Assembly: GCA_009667805.1 (NCBI GenBank)
Contig: CM019069.1
Span: 48,504,153 to 48,568,152, forward strand
Source: Leptobrachium leishanense
Taxonomy: Eukaryota; Chordata; Amphibia; Anura; Megophryidae
Length of the DNA: 64,000 bases
Reading direction: 5' to 3'
A program made the position numbers and the translations under genes. The notes under the pieces are model-generated. The model was not told the origin of the DNA. It was given only the letters and a program-made list of their open reading frames with translations, and made no database searches. Shown in pieces: positions 1-12,188 of this stretch (position 1 is its first letter; the number at the start of each line of letters is the position of its first letter).

Positions 1-196
1 TTTGTAATAGCATGTTGTACACTAACCTAACAAACTGCATTTTTAAATGGAAAGATAAATTCAACCTTTAAATCTTGCACTGCGGGAAATGATCAGCAAC
101 TCTACACGGACCCAGAACTTTAAAATGTAGATGAAAAAGCCATACACAAATATACAGGGTTCATACACTGCTCGGCCAATGAAAAACTCACACACT

Positions 197-520
197 CTAA
201 CATTTCATTGGAGCGCCTTTTGCTTTGATTACTGCACGCATTCGCCGTGGCATCGTTTCGAGAAGCTCATGCAATGTCGCAACATTTATTTCCATTCAGA
301 GTTGCATTAATTTGCGGCCAAGATCTTGTATTGATGATGGGAGAGTCGCAGCGCTGCGTAAAGTCTTCTCCAGCACATTATCACATAGATTCTCAATGGG
401 GACAAGGTCTGGACTGTGCGGTGGCCAATCCATGTGTGAAAATGATGTCTCATGCTCCCTGAACCACTCTTGCACAATTCGAGCCCCGCTGTGCCATTAG
501 GGAAGAAAAAACCGATTGAT
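197..520 (-). pseudogene. Tc1/mariner transposase 3' remnant
   Basis: Read on the minus strand this is the C-terminal third of a Tc1-type DDE transposase. A window resembling [19 protein letters not shown] contains the third catalytic residue (the E of PIEN), and the remnant ends with RRMRAVIKAKGAPMKC and a stop codon at 197-199. A premature TGA after the segment reading GRKLMQL and loss of the N-terminal two thirds make it a fossil. The family is different from the four longer Tc1 copies further right. The 5' part and the left inverted repeat are absent or unrecognisable. Confidence 0.75.
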
Positions 521-594
521 GGAAAAACCTGCTCATTCAGTATATTCAGGGAGTCACATGACCTATTTTTTTGCAGCTGAAACATATTAATCAC

Positions 595-1267
595 TGCAGT
601 AATTATCCAATGGAAGGCTCACACCTATTGGCTTAGGTAAGTCCAGGTGGTGACTTTTTTCTTTATCCAGGCAGTTAAACACAAAAGAAGAAAAACCAAG
701 GTTTGATCAGACTTCATTGCATAATATGTATTTTATAACAGTGAAGTAAATTATTATTGATGGGGGTAATGCTTGTCCAGTGATAAAGTAATATGAAGTG
801 TGGGTGGAATACCTGCCTCCAGAAAATCCATTAACTCCAATTCTATGATCATTCAGCACACACCCTGACAGATCGTCAAGATATTCATGTCCTCCTCACA
901 CTATATCGATATATCTTTTTATTATAAAATAATTCCCCCTTAGAATTGACTCTCTTGCTACTCCTCTGTATACTACGACAAAGCAGATCGAAGCTCGGTC
1001 CCATGAATGGACCTTTCTGATAAGCTAAATGTTACATCACTTGGCAAGGTTATGAATTATGACAACAGTACAGAACTATAAGAGAAAATATTGCATTTAA
1101 TAATTAAAATTGCAAATGTATGTCGTTAACGAATGTGCGCGTTAAGCAATGATTCATAATAGGGTTGATAATTAAATGCTGAGATTCATGCTATGTGTAT
1201 TTAGCTTCATGTTTGCAAGACAAAATTTATGTCGTATGTCCCATGAGGCAACATTGTAAATCTTTCA
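595..1267. other. Intron, nothing recognised
   Basis: AT-rich non-coding sequence upstream of RAPGEF4 exon A. I see no ORF with family resemblance, no tandem repeat and no clear element ends. Confidence 0.5.
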
Positions 1268-2184
1268 AAAGAATGGGTACAGCGCACTCCAATCTCTGTC
1301 AAAGTCTCTGTGTTCAGATGCATGTTCGCATATTCTCCATGGAATGTTCAGACATAGAATAAATAAATGAGAAAAAACAATCGGTGCAGTACGTTTCACT
1401 GGTTCTCAATATATAGGTCTCAAAATTGTAAACTTACAAAGAGCCCAGGTACTGGCTCTAGTATTATTCGCCTTCTAGGTATTTTTTCTTCTTTTACAGG
1501 CACCTATACAACCTGTTAGGATATTCTTTCTCCAGATGTTCCATATACAAGGGAAACATAAAACAGAGGGAGAATCCCCTAGTGTAAATCCACAACAAAT
1601 ACTTATTATATGTACAAAGCAAGGGCCAAGGGCTTACTCACTCAGAGGAGAACGTCCAGGCTCTTGGGGTATCCCCAAATTAATTTTTGGGAAACAATTC
1701 ACAAAAACCACTCCAAGCGCAAAGAAGCAGGAATGGCAGGATTCAAAAAGCGTATTTATTAAAATAAAATAAAATTCCAGAACGCGTTTGGACGGAGCAC
1801 CGTCTTCATCCGCCGGTAAAACAGGTTGCTTTGCACATATAAGAAGTATTTGTTGTGGAATTACACTAGGGGACTCTCCCTCTGGTTTATGTTTCCCTTG
1901 TATATGGAACATCTCGAGAAAATATCCTAACAGGTTGTATAGATGCCTGTAAAAGAAGAAAAAATACCTAGAAGGCGAATAATACTAGAGCCGGTACCTG
2001 GGCTCTTTGTTTATAAGTTTACAATTTTGAGACCTATATATTGAGAACCAGTGAAACGTACTGCACCATTTGTTTTTTCTCATTTATTTATTCTAGGTCT
2101 GAACATTCCATGGAGAAAATGTGAACATCCATCTGAACACAGAGACTTTGACAGAGATTGGAGTGCGCTGTACCCATTTTTTTG
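1268..2184. repeat. Long foldback repeat with hammerhead-like centre
   Basis: The arms at about 1268-1623 and 1826-2184 are near-perfect inverted copies over roughly 350 bp: the left arm starts GGGTACAGCGCACTCC and the right arm ends with its complement. The spacer holds ACGCGTTT and a short GACGG/CCGTC stem. On the minus strand (1779-1818) these read as a decayed hammerhead-ribozyme core, with CGGAUGA in place of CUGAUGA and CAAA in place of GAAA. ORFs in the two arms encode the same peptide because of the palindrome and are not genes. The likely source is a Penelope-like element or another foldback repeat (inference). Confidence 0.6.
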
Positions 2185-3383
2185 AACTTACTGTATGGTC
2201 TGATTATCTGGTTTCATTGGGGAAACCACCAAAAGGGGACATAGCGACGTCGTAAGGTATCGTGAGGGGATTGTCGTTTTGTTGTGACGCTCCGCCTTTT
2301 CTCTTCTAATTTTAAATCTTTAATTCATAAATGTACAAAAATGTGTACATTGTATCTCATAAGTGTGTGCACATGAGTTCTTTTTATAGAAGTTATTTAT
2401 TAATTATGTTTAATGCATGCCACCTATATTACATTCCTGACACTATCCCTCGTTAGTAAGTTGTCACCGCAACGGTTTATGTGCTCGCTTACTGTACTTT
2501 GTGCACCCTATACTTAACATGGGGAGCGCAAACATACATTAGCATTTCAATAAGTAAGGTTTTACCTAGTACTAGCAGTAATTACTGCAGGGATACGGAG
2601 AGTCAAAATTTTGCATCTTCTAAAAGCTGGCGCTACATGGTTCTGCATTTGCAAGATTAAGGAAGCACCCTCTAAACCCCCCCCCCCCATAAATCAGATA
2701 CACACCTCTCCTCTCGCGGCGAGAATGGTGGCCCGATCCGCTGCTTCTTGTCACCAGGAGCAGAGTGAGACTGGGAACAAATAGGGCTGCGCTCCTCTCT
2801 GCTCTTATGCATGACCACAGCTTACTACTGTGCAGAGGTGCAGCCACAATTAATAATACAAGAGAATATCAGTACGGAGGCCGTGAGTAAGAGCAGAGAT
2901 GCGCAGCCGACGCACTTTAAGTGGGGGTTGAGTTGTTGCACTATGGGCCTCTGGGTTGTACTTGTCCCATAGGCCAAAAGTTGCCAGTCAGCCCTGGTAA
3001 TGGCACATTGGGAGGTGAGAAGAAGAGGGCAGAGGAACATCCAACTCTTCAGCTCCAGGCCCATGAAAGCCTTAATCCAGCACTGGGGTTCAGGTGTGGT
3101 TGACTGCAGCAGGTGATATCAGACTATAGAAGAACAGGCTCAAATCCCTAGAGGGTTGCAAGCTAGATAACCTGATTGCGAAGGTTTGGGTTCAAATCCA
3201 GTCAGGTCTGTTATTGGGGCGGCCACATTTGCTGTCTACATGGCTTGGGGTGCGCTGTGACACCTGTAAAGGAAAGCATTTATTTTGTGCAGGCAGACAG
3301 GCTCATAGGACCATAACTATCCTGTGTCAGGACACATCCAGCACACCTCTTTCATTTTAATTCCTTTTTGTTTGGTTTTTTAG
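2185..3383. other. RAPGEF4 intron, no clear element
   Basis: Mostly unclassified intron. A run of C at 2679-2688 and a segment around 2920-3000 resemble degraded repeat sequence but have no readable ends. The last 20 bases are the T-rich polypyrimidine tract and TAG acceptor of exon A. Confidence 0.45.
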
Positions 3384-3526
3384 GCCCTTGGAACGCTCAG
3401 GAGAAGATGTGGATATTATATTTGCCCGTCTGAAAGAAGTGAAAGCATTTGAGAGATATCATCCCAATCTTCTCCAGCAGATATGTTTTTGTGGCTTTTA
3501 TGAAAGTCTGGAAAAGGGTGTTACAT
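3384..3526 (+). CDS. RAPGEF4: RAPGEF4 (EPAC2) exon A, start of cyclic-nucleotide-binding domain A
   Basis: RAPGEF4/EPAC2 is a cAMP-activated guanine-nucleotide exchange factor for Rap1/Rap2, with roles in secretion and neurons. This 143-base exon follows TTTTTTAG and ends at T|GTAAGT. It encodes 47 complete codons beginning [19 protein letters not shown] and ending YESLEKGVT, collinear with the N-terminal region of vertebrate EPAC2 (roughly residues 20-70) and differing only by conservative changes. It starts with the third base of a split codon and ends after the first base of the next, so it joins in frame to the exon at 5668. The preceding exon with the start codon is outside the window. 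EPAC1 is less likely because this extra N-terminal cyclic-nucleotide domain is characteristic of EPAC2. Confidence 0.93.
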
Positions 3527-3840
3527 GTAAGTAATACAAACAACTGTAAGAGAAATACTAATAAAACTGCCTTTCAAACTATCGCGATATAGATACAGGT
3601 GGAGCAGCCCTTACCCAGACCACTCAGGATCCCGAGCATTCCAGATTTAGAATTCTTACAGAATTCCATAATCTGGGAGAATCTGCTGTTTTAGAGGAAG
3701 GAGATCATGGCAGGAGAGCTGTGATCCCCATCCTGCTGCAGCCACCATTGTGTATACACGTTGTGCAACGTTACACTACAGACATGATAATACAGGATAT
3801 AAGCTACTGAAACTCTGCCTTTATAGTAGCTAAAACAGTG

Positions 3841-3960
3841 GCTTTATTCATAAACAATCTGACGCGTTTCAAGGGTTCACTGCCCACTTCCTCAGAGTGT
3901 GGACCCATGAAACGCATCAGATATTTTTAAAGCTGTAGTTTTGGTGGCTTACATCCTGTA
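3841..3960 (-). repeat. Foldback repeat with intact hammerhead-like core
   Basis: The plus strand has GACGCGTTTC at 3861 and, 40 bases on, its imperfect complement GAAACGCATC, forming a palindrome. Minus-strand bases 3895-3861 read CUGAGGA, then a stem II with GGG/CCC pairing, then GAAACGCGUC. This has all three invariant boxes of a minimal type-I hammerhead ribozyme with the tiny helix III typical of Penelope-like elements (known family feature). Helix I is weak, with about two pairs, so present activity is doubtful. Confidence 0.4.
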
Positions 3961-4265
3961 TTATCTACCTTGATGACCGGGTCCGTTACCTTACTGGAGG
4001 AGATGAAGTGGCAGTAGAGATTTGATGGAGTGGCTGGCGATTGTCTGCTGACCGCTTCCTTGGAAACCAGAAGCCTGAAGTCATGATGTGGGATGAGTGG
4101 TAACCCTCTTTTTTTTTTGTATTTATTTATTACACAGATGGTTACATACCTGGATCAGTTGGAGATAAAAGCAACTGGCACATGTTATAAATAGCGGAAA
4201 ATCCAAACCTGGCTACACACACCCAGGGTCTGACCACCAAAGGTCCCAAAATAGATCAGCGAAAA

Positions 4266-5332
4266 AGCAGGGTGCCGGTCACACTGGAAAGATTTTCACC
4301 CAAGGCCAATTTTATTTGATATCCAGATATACCATTTTGGCTGTAACATACAGGGTTATTCAAAGAGCTCCGAATTCCTGGCCATTCGGCTATCCAGAGA
4401 GCAGGCAGTTCGCCAAATGTTGGCAAATTGCCTGCACATACGGTGCCTGTTCGTTTCCTGGTCGAGGGCAGTGAAATCCCCATAGAGAAGCAATGCTTCG
4501 GCTATTCAGAGAATAAAAACCAGCAGTGAGAAGTTGCCGAAATGCCCTGCCATTTGGTGGTTTAATTCGACAGGTTTATTCAGGTGAATCCCATAGGCGT
4601 AAATGTTAAAAATATTCCCGTTTTAATCCAATATCTAATAAACCATTCATTATAATATCCTGCAGTAAAAAGTCTCTTCATGTATAGATTTTGTAGGATC
4701 TTTAAGGCAGTTTTCGGGATTTTTTTGCAAAATTTTTTTTTTACGATTTGATCTTTTAAACGTTTTTTATTGTTTCTGTAACAGCCCTTTTTATTATCAT
4801 TCATTGGATCTTATATGTAAATTTCAGACATTTTCGTTCAGTATTTTTTGCAAGCAGCGTTTCACTTTTCAAACATTCAAGCACACTGGTTTTTTTTTTC
4901 TCTCACTCCATACGTCTGCGGTGTCGGGTTTTTCCGGCGGCTGCTCTGCGCTGTGATCGGCTCCTGCTCAGGTTTCTCCAGGGTGTTCAGCGGGGTTAAT
5001 CCAGATGTTTTTGCAGGTTTCGGTGAGCTTTTTACGGGTTTTGCGGTGAGTGTTCGTCGGGTTTGCGGTGACTATTCCCTGCACTACGACGGCCCTGTGG
5101 TGCTTGCTGAATACACCGTAGGGTTGCCGAAATGGGATCGCCAAATCGCACCGAATTGAAGAGAACGAAAAGTCACTGAACGTGCAGTGACTTTACGATA
5201 CTCTTTGAATAGCCCTGATAGAGTTTTATCATGCTTGATAAAGGCTCTGTCCTACAGCTGGAATGTTGGATCTTGTTTCCAAATAAAATTGGCCTTGGAT
5301 GAAAATCTACCCAGTGCGACTGGCACCCTGCT
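4266..5332. repeat. Inverted-repeat element hosting a MITE
   Basis: The left arm 4266-4327 (AGCAGGGTGCCGGTCACACT and onward) is the inverted copy of 5281-5332. The sequence between the arms is interrupted by the MITE at 4351-5217. The short core left when the MITE is removed contains TTTATC and GATAAA, as in the foldback at 56041. This is probably a remnant of a Penelope-like or other palindromic repeat. Confidence 0.5.
4351..5217. mobile_element. MITE with CAGGGTTATTCAAAGAG termini
   Basis: The terminal inverted repeats are CAGGGTTATTCAAAGAG at the left and CTCTTTGAATAGCCCTG at the right. The flanks are ATA on both sides (4348-4350 and 5218-5220), a 3-bp or TA-type target duplication. There is no coding capacity. 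A second, inverted copy starts at 23785, and a short internal fragment lies near 51770-51835. The superfamily is not assigned with confidence. Confidence 0.7.
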
Positions 5333-5667
5333 TTCTTATTTACCTGGACCAGAGCCTCCCTTGGATGTGTCAGAGGTGTTTTAGGCCTGTACAGACTGCA
5401 GACCCGATTATTTGTAGATGGACATTACCTTGATAGAAATATTTAAGTAGCAAATTACAATGTGGAACAATTGCAAAATTCTATTACAAACAGATACATA
5501 GTTTACTTACTGTCTCAGTCTCGGAATATTTTCAAAATACCAACTAATACACTATGTTAATACATATCTTATTTTAACTGTTACATTTCACCATTGGAGC
5601 TGCTATCCACCGCTCTGCTTCTGTTTATTATCCTATAAATGATCATGCTCTATCTCTTGTGTTACAG

Positions 5668-5756
5668 TGTATCGTCAGGGTGACATTGGCACAAGTTGGT
5701 ACGCGGTGCTGACAGGATCTTTGGATGTTAAGGTTACTGAAACTAACAGCCATCAG
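5668..5756 (+). CDS. RAPGEF4: RAPGEF4 (EPAC2) exon B, cyclic-nucleotide-binding domain A
   Basis: This 89-base exon lies between GTGTTACAG and GTAATA. Joined to exon A it completes a leucine codon and reads [20 protein letters not shown] followed by KVTETNSHQ. This is the beta-barrel part of the first cAMP-binding domain of EPAC2. It ends exactly on a codon boundary, matching the first codon of exon C. The preceding intron is 2,141 bp and holds a foldback repeat and a nested MITE. It is too short to be detected as an ORF; it was found by reading across splice sites. I see no frameshift or stop. Confidence 0.93.
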
Positions 5757-5907
5757 GTAATAATCCTTGAATGTCTAAGAGCCCGAATCCAATTGAGCGT
5801 TTAGCATTAACAAGTGACCATATAAGTATAAAAGTCCTTATTCTGACATAGTCTCTAATAAGGAACCACTATGGGAAAACATCATTCTTGGCTGATAACC
5901 CTTAATG

Positions 5908-6042
5908 CAGGGGTGGTAACCTTGGTACTACAGTTGTTTTGGAACTACATCTCCCATGATGCTCAGCCACTCAATAGGTGGACCAAGCCTCATGGAATAT
6001 GTAGTTGCAAAACATCTGTAGGGCCACGGTTGCTGTCCCCTG
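5908..6042. mobile_element. Short hAT-like hairpin MITE
   Basis: It starts CAGGGGTGGTAACCTTGG and ends with the imperfect complement CCACGGTTGCTGTCCCCTG. The arms contain AACTACATCTCCCATGATG and AATATGTAGTTGC. The CAGGGG ends and hairpin form fit small non-autonomous hAT elements. The flanking 8-mers CCTTAATG and CTTCAGTG differ only by transitions, so the target duplication has decayed. Confidence 0.55.
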
Positions 6043-6236
6043 CTTCAGTGTCTGTCTGTTATCATCTCTATTACATCTGAACCAAAGTATTAGCAACTTC
6101 ACTTGTTATAGTAGGCAGCCATTAAACGACATTAGGAACTATTTGTTTTACTGCATTCAAACAAAGGAGGAGGTGAACTGTGCCGTCCTCTGTACCGTGC
6201 GACCAGCAGTAAGTCTGGAATTTTATTTTAGGTAGT

Positions 6237-7140
6237 TTATCCCCTTAGTGACCGAACTGTTTTATCATTGTTTGTCCGAAAGTACCCACTGCTTTTACAT
6301 TTCTGCGCTTTTTGTGTTTAGCTCTAATTTTCCTCTTACTCGTTTATGGAACCCCCACATATTATATAGTGCTTTTCTCGCCATTAAATGGACTTTCTAA
6401 AGATACCATTATTTTCACCATATCGTAGAATTTAGTATAAAACAATTTATGAAATATGATGAAAAAAAAGCACTTTTTCGAACGTTGACTCCTAAAATCT
6501 CTTACGCAACTACAGTACAACTGCCAAAAAATACTACGGCTATATAGTTTCTAAATTTTGTCCTAAATTTAGAAATACCCAGTGTTTGCATGTTTTTTGT
6601 AACTTATGTGACAATGAGTGCAATTAGCACTATTTCCAAAGCATTTTTGTTTTTCGAAATCTATGGAGGATTAGGGAACAGGGGGGCTTTTTTTATTTTA
6701 TTTTTATTTACTTTTTTTATCATTATTTGGCTAAGTGCCTGGACCCCTTGAGGCACTCAGCATACTTTCAGATGAGTGCCACGACCCCTCAAGGCACTCA
6801 TATTGGCTGCCGGTCGCTTCTCCGGGTATACTGGCAGTCATCGCTCCCGAGGAGTGATCACAAAGTGGTCCGTCAGGTAAAATTACTATTGCAGAATGCC
6901 TCAATGTTGAGGTACCCCTGCAATAGCAAAAGAGTAGCTGGAAGTTATGCCGATCGCTTCCAAGCTTGGCTGCTGAATTCTCTATTGCAGGGATGCCTCA
7001 ATGCCGAGGCATTCCTGTAATAGCAATAGAGCGTCTGGAAGTGCTCTATTTACTAAAGGATATACCAGGTACGTCCTTGGTCGTTAAGCAACCTTTTTCA
7101 TAGGACATACCTGGTACGTCCTCGGGCGTTAAGGGGTTAA
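6237..7140. mobile_element. piggyBac deletion derivative
   Basis: The ends are TTATCCCCTTAGTGACCG at the left and GCGTTAAGGGGTTAA at the right, a TTAA-type target with one decayed copy. The first 200 bases match, inverted, the right end of the full piggyBac element at 24250-30475 (shared blocks around CTCTTACTCGTTTATG and CATTAAATGGACTTT). The right end carries the same GTACGTCC subterminal motifs as that element's left end. It lacks a transposase gene and presumably depended on the larger relative. Confidence 0.75.
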
Positions 7141-7614
7141 TGTCCTAAGTGATTTTGCATAAACACCTCATCTGTGATTTGTCAGTTACTGTAAGTTGGA
7201 ATACTTCTCCTAATGTCACATAAGAGTTGACTCTCTGCAACTTTTCTACCAGATTATATAATTTTGTATCCATATCATACATTTTAAATGTAGCAAAGTG
7301 CTTTTGAGTTCTCGCCAAGCTGTGGTTCCCTCCCCTCTTCTCACTGTAAATACCGTAAGCTCAGTCCAAAGCCAATAATACCTTTATCCGTTGTAAGACA
7401 GTGTCAGAAACCATTCACTATGGCTGTAAGAAAAGGCCTGGCGTTTTCTAGCCTCACGACAAACTTGTGGTCTCAGCGATCTTTTTTCAGCCACCAAACA
7501 TTGTAAGACATCCTCGAAGAAATGTCTATCCCTGCCATATTCCAAGGACCGACATCAGGCGGATGACAAGTAAGTCTCAATTTCTATGCTGTCTCGGTGT
7601 GGTCCTGTGATAGT
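7141..7614. other. RAPGEF4 intron, nothing recognised
   Basis: Intron downstream of exon B between two mobile elements. No ORF, repeat or element end is evident. Confidence 0.5.
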
Positions 7615-8361
7615 GTTTCTGTCACAATCCAGATGGCAGGGTTGCAGGTCGAGCCCATATGTGATGAAATGCAAGGCAAGTATATGCAAAATAAACAGAT
7701 TTATTTAAGTATAAAGACTGTAAAGCAATATAAAAGAAGCTGAACAAAACAGGAGAATAATCGATATAACAGAAACACAGGACCAAGGCTAACTAAGCTA
7801 ACTAATAACACAAAATATAGGAATAAGATTTAAATAGAAAGACTAGATATAGACGAACAGAAGTAAAAAGAAAAAAAAGAAGTCTTTTAAATAATGCAGC
7901 AGGTTTATCAGCAGCGTGGAATCAGAAGGAGTAGGCAAAGGTGTAGACAGTCAAGCAGTGCGTTCGGCAACAGATGATCCGAATAAATGTATATAGGGTT
8001 TAGCAGAAGGGTAGTCTAAAGTACAAAGCAGGGTTCAGCAACAGAGGATCAAGATAGGGGTTCAGGAAGTTTAACAGACAGGAGGCTAATGCTGCTTTAG
8101 AGACAGGCAAGTAATCAATGCAAAAGCAATGTATTGTGGGACCTTTGCTATTTTATGGACCAAGTCCAGGCTTGGTGATTAGTAGCACCTGCACCCAGGG
8201 CCGGTGCTATACTATTTTGCGCCCTAGGCAAGACCAGCTACTTGCGCCACCCCCTAACAAAAACACCGCACATTACTACTGTGGAGCTCTGTAACACCCT
8301 CATAAACAATGCACATTACTGTGGAGCTCTGTAACACCCACAATGTGCAGTGTTCATTACA

Positions 8362-9040
8362 TTTCATTCCCCCCTCTTTTCATTTCACACCCTCTTCTCA
8401 TTACAATGGATTTCATCCCCCTCTTTTCATTCCATTCCCCTTCTTTTCATGCACTCCCCCTCCTTTTCAATCACCCCTCCTTCTTTTCATTCCCCCTTCT
8501 TTTCAAAACCCCATTCTTCTTTTCATTACCCCCTTCTTTTCATTCCCCCTTCTTTTCATTAGCCCTTCTTTTAATTACCCCTTATTTTCATTCCCCCTTC
8601 TTTTCATTACCCCCTTCTACTTTCCATCCCACCTTCTTTTCATTACCCTTTCTTCTTTTCATTCCCCCTCCTTCTTTCCATTCCCCTTTTCAATCACCCC
8701 TCCTTCTTTCCATTCCTCTTCTTTTCAGTCACCCCATCCTTCTTTTCATTCCCCTTCTTTTCAATCACCCCTCCTTCTTTCCATTCCTCTTCTTTTCAGT
8801 CACCCCATCCTTCTTTTCATTCCCCTTCTTTTCAATCACCCCTCCTTCTTTTCATTCCCCCTTCTTTTCAATCACTCCTCCTTCGTTTCAATCACCATCA
8901 CCCCCTCCTTCTTTTCATTCCCCCCTTCTTTTCAATCACCCCTCCTTCTTTTCATTCCCCCTTCTTTTCAATTACCCCCTCCTTCTTAATCACCCCTCCT
9001 TCTTTTCAATCACCGCCCCCTCCTTAAAAATAAATTATTT
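8362..9040 (+). repeat. Pyrimidine-rich minisatellite
   Basis: About 680 bp of degenerate units such as CTTCTTTTCATTCCCC and CTTCTTTTCAATCACC, roughly 18-22 bp each. The plus strand is nearly free of G. Long open frames (226 and 290 codons) with Phe/Pro/Ser repeats exist only because the repeat lacks stop codons and are not considered genes. The purine/pyrimidine asymmetry could favour triplex (H-DNA) formation. Confidence 0.85.
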
Positions 9041-9905
9041 CCCCCTCTCCTCCTTACCTTTTGTGCAGGGAGGGGGCCAAATCAATGGTGGCCCAGTGGG
9101 AGTGAGGGAGGAATGTCTCCCTGGTGGTCTGGGTCCAGATCTGTGTCGGAGGGGGCCTTGCTACTCTGGCGCTTGTGATGGATGTCGCTACTTGGAGGGA
9201 GTAGATCCGCCTTAGGTCCCGGGGTTGCTCTGCAGTGAGCAGCGGTAGCGAGCCGGTGTCAGGTCCCTTGCTGGAATATATCGAGTCCGCCAGGAGGAAA
9301 TACCTAGCAGACAGTCCCCCTTCCCAAATACTCGTCGATGCAGTATAGGTTAAGCAAGTTGGTTTATTATGAACAGCACAGACAAGGTACATTTATATGG
9401 TACAGTCCCATTGTTCTCTCCTATGCCCACCCTCAGACATCCCGGCGCCAGTTTTGCCACTGCCTCTAGCCAGAGCCCTTTTTATATCCTTAACATGGGC
9501 TGCCTCGGCCTCCAGCTACTGGCGCCACACTGTCTGGCCTGCTCTGGGCTGTTCCTTGCCTGGGAAATTCCACCCCCCCCGGAGTGCGAACGCTGATTCC
9601 GGCGCCGGATCTCCTCTGGCTAGGAAGCCCGACCTGGGTTTAGCGGCTGATTGAGGGGTGATCTGGGCGGCGCTCCCCTTTAGAACTCACCCCACAGTGA
9701 CACAATGTTCTCAGGGCCCTTCTGACCAAAAAGCACTCTGGTGGCTATACAGGGGCTGAGCGGTGCAGGGTTTAAGGAATGTCGGCTGTGCTTTGTCTCG
9801 ACCGGTTGCGGCTGTATCTGGGTTGCGCTGGGCAGGTAAACCATGATGGCAGGGCAAGGCAGGGGTGGCAAAGAACTTACTAAACATCAGGATCACACAA
9901 GCATA

Positions 9906-11512
<1,607 letters not shown>

Positions 11513-12188
11513 TAAATTGTATAAACGAATTCTAACCTTGAACCCACGAACTTTTAACTATTTAGGTGCTAATAAATTGAAAGTGAAGGATGTTCTGTCA
11601 CAAGCTCCATAGCCATAGCCACTCTGTTTTGGGACCATCAGATGGAGAGGTTCCCGATGGCGCTCCCTCTTCAAACTCACCCCACACCAGGCAACGCTCC
11701 CTGTGGACCTAGTGTCCAAAAAGCGCCATGGTGGAGGCAAAGGGGGCTCCAGGGCAAGCTGTTGAACAAGAGTAGGGTTTTGGCAGCTTGCCAGTGGTAA
11801 TTCGCAATCTCCTGGGGAGCCTCCTGCCTTACAAAATATGAGGCAAGCCAGGGTACACTTTGCAGGAGCACTAATGACATATTTTGTTTGTACAGTTGGA
11901 ACTGGTACAAACTGGACACAAAGGAGAACGAGTTATTAATCAGCACAGGAGATATACAGACAAATTACAGCCGGGCTGTTTCAGTGACTGATACATTGTA
12001 ACAAGCATGTACTCCTGGTTACTAGCAGGATCGGTGCAGGGGAAAAATATGATTAAATATAAGTCTAGCAACAGTTTTACACTAAATCTAACAGTGGAAT
12101 TTGTTCATATATATAAAGGGTAAACGAAATATAACAAAATAAGAATGAAATTAAACTAAATAAATCCTGTGGCGGCCGATCCGTCACA

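Noticed and set aside
8309..9215. Two long overlapping frames (226 and 290 codons) rich in Phe, Pro and Ser
   Set aside because: They are produced by a stop-poor pyrimidine minisatellite; both frames are equally open and show no domain.
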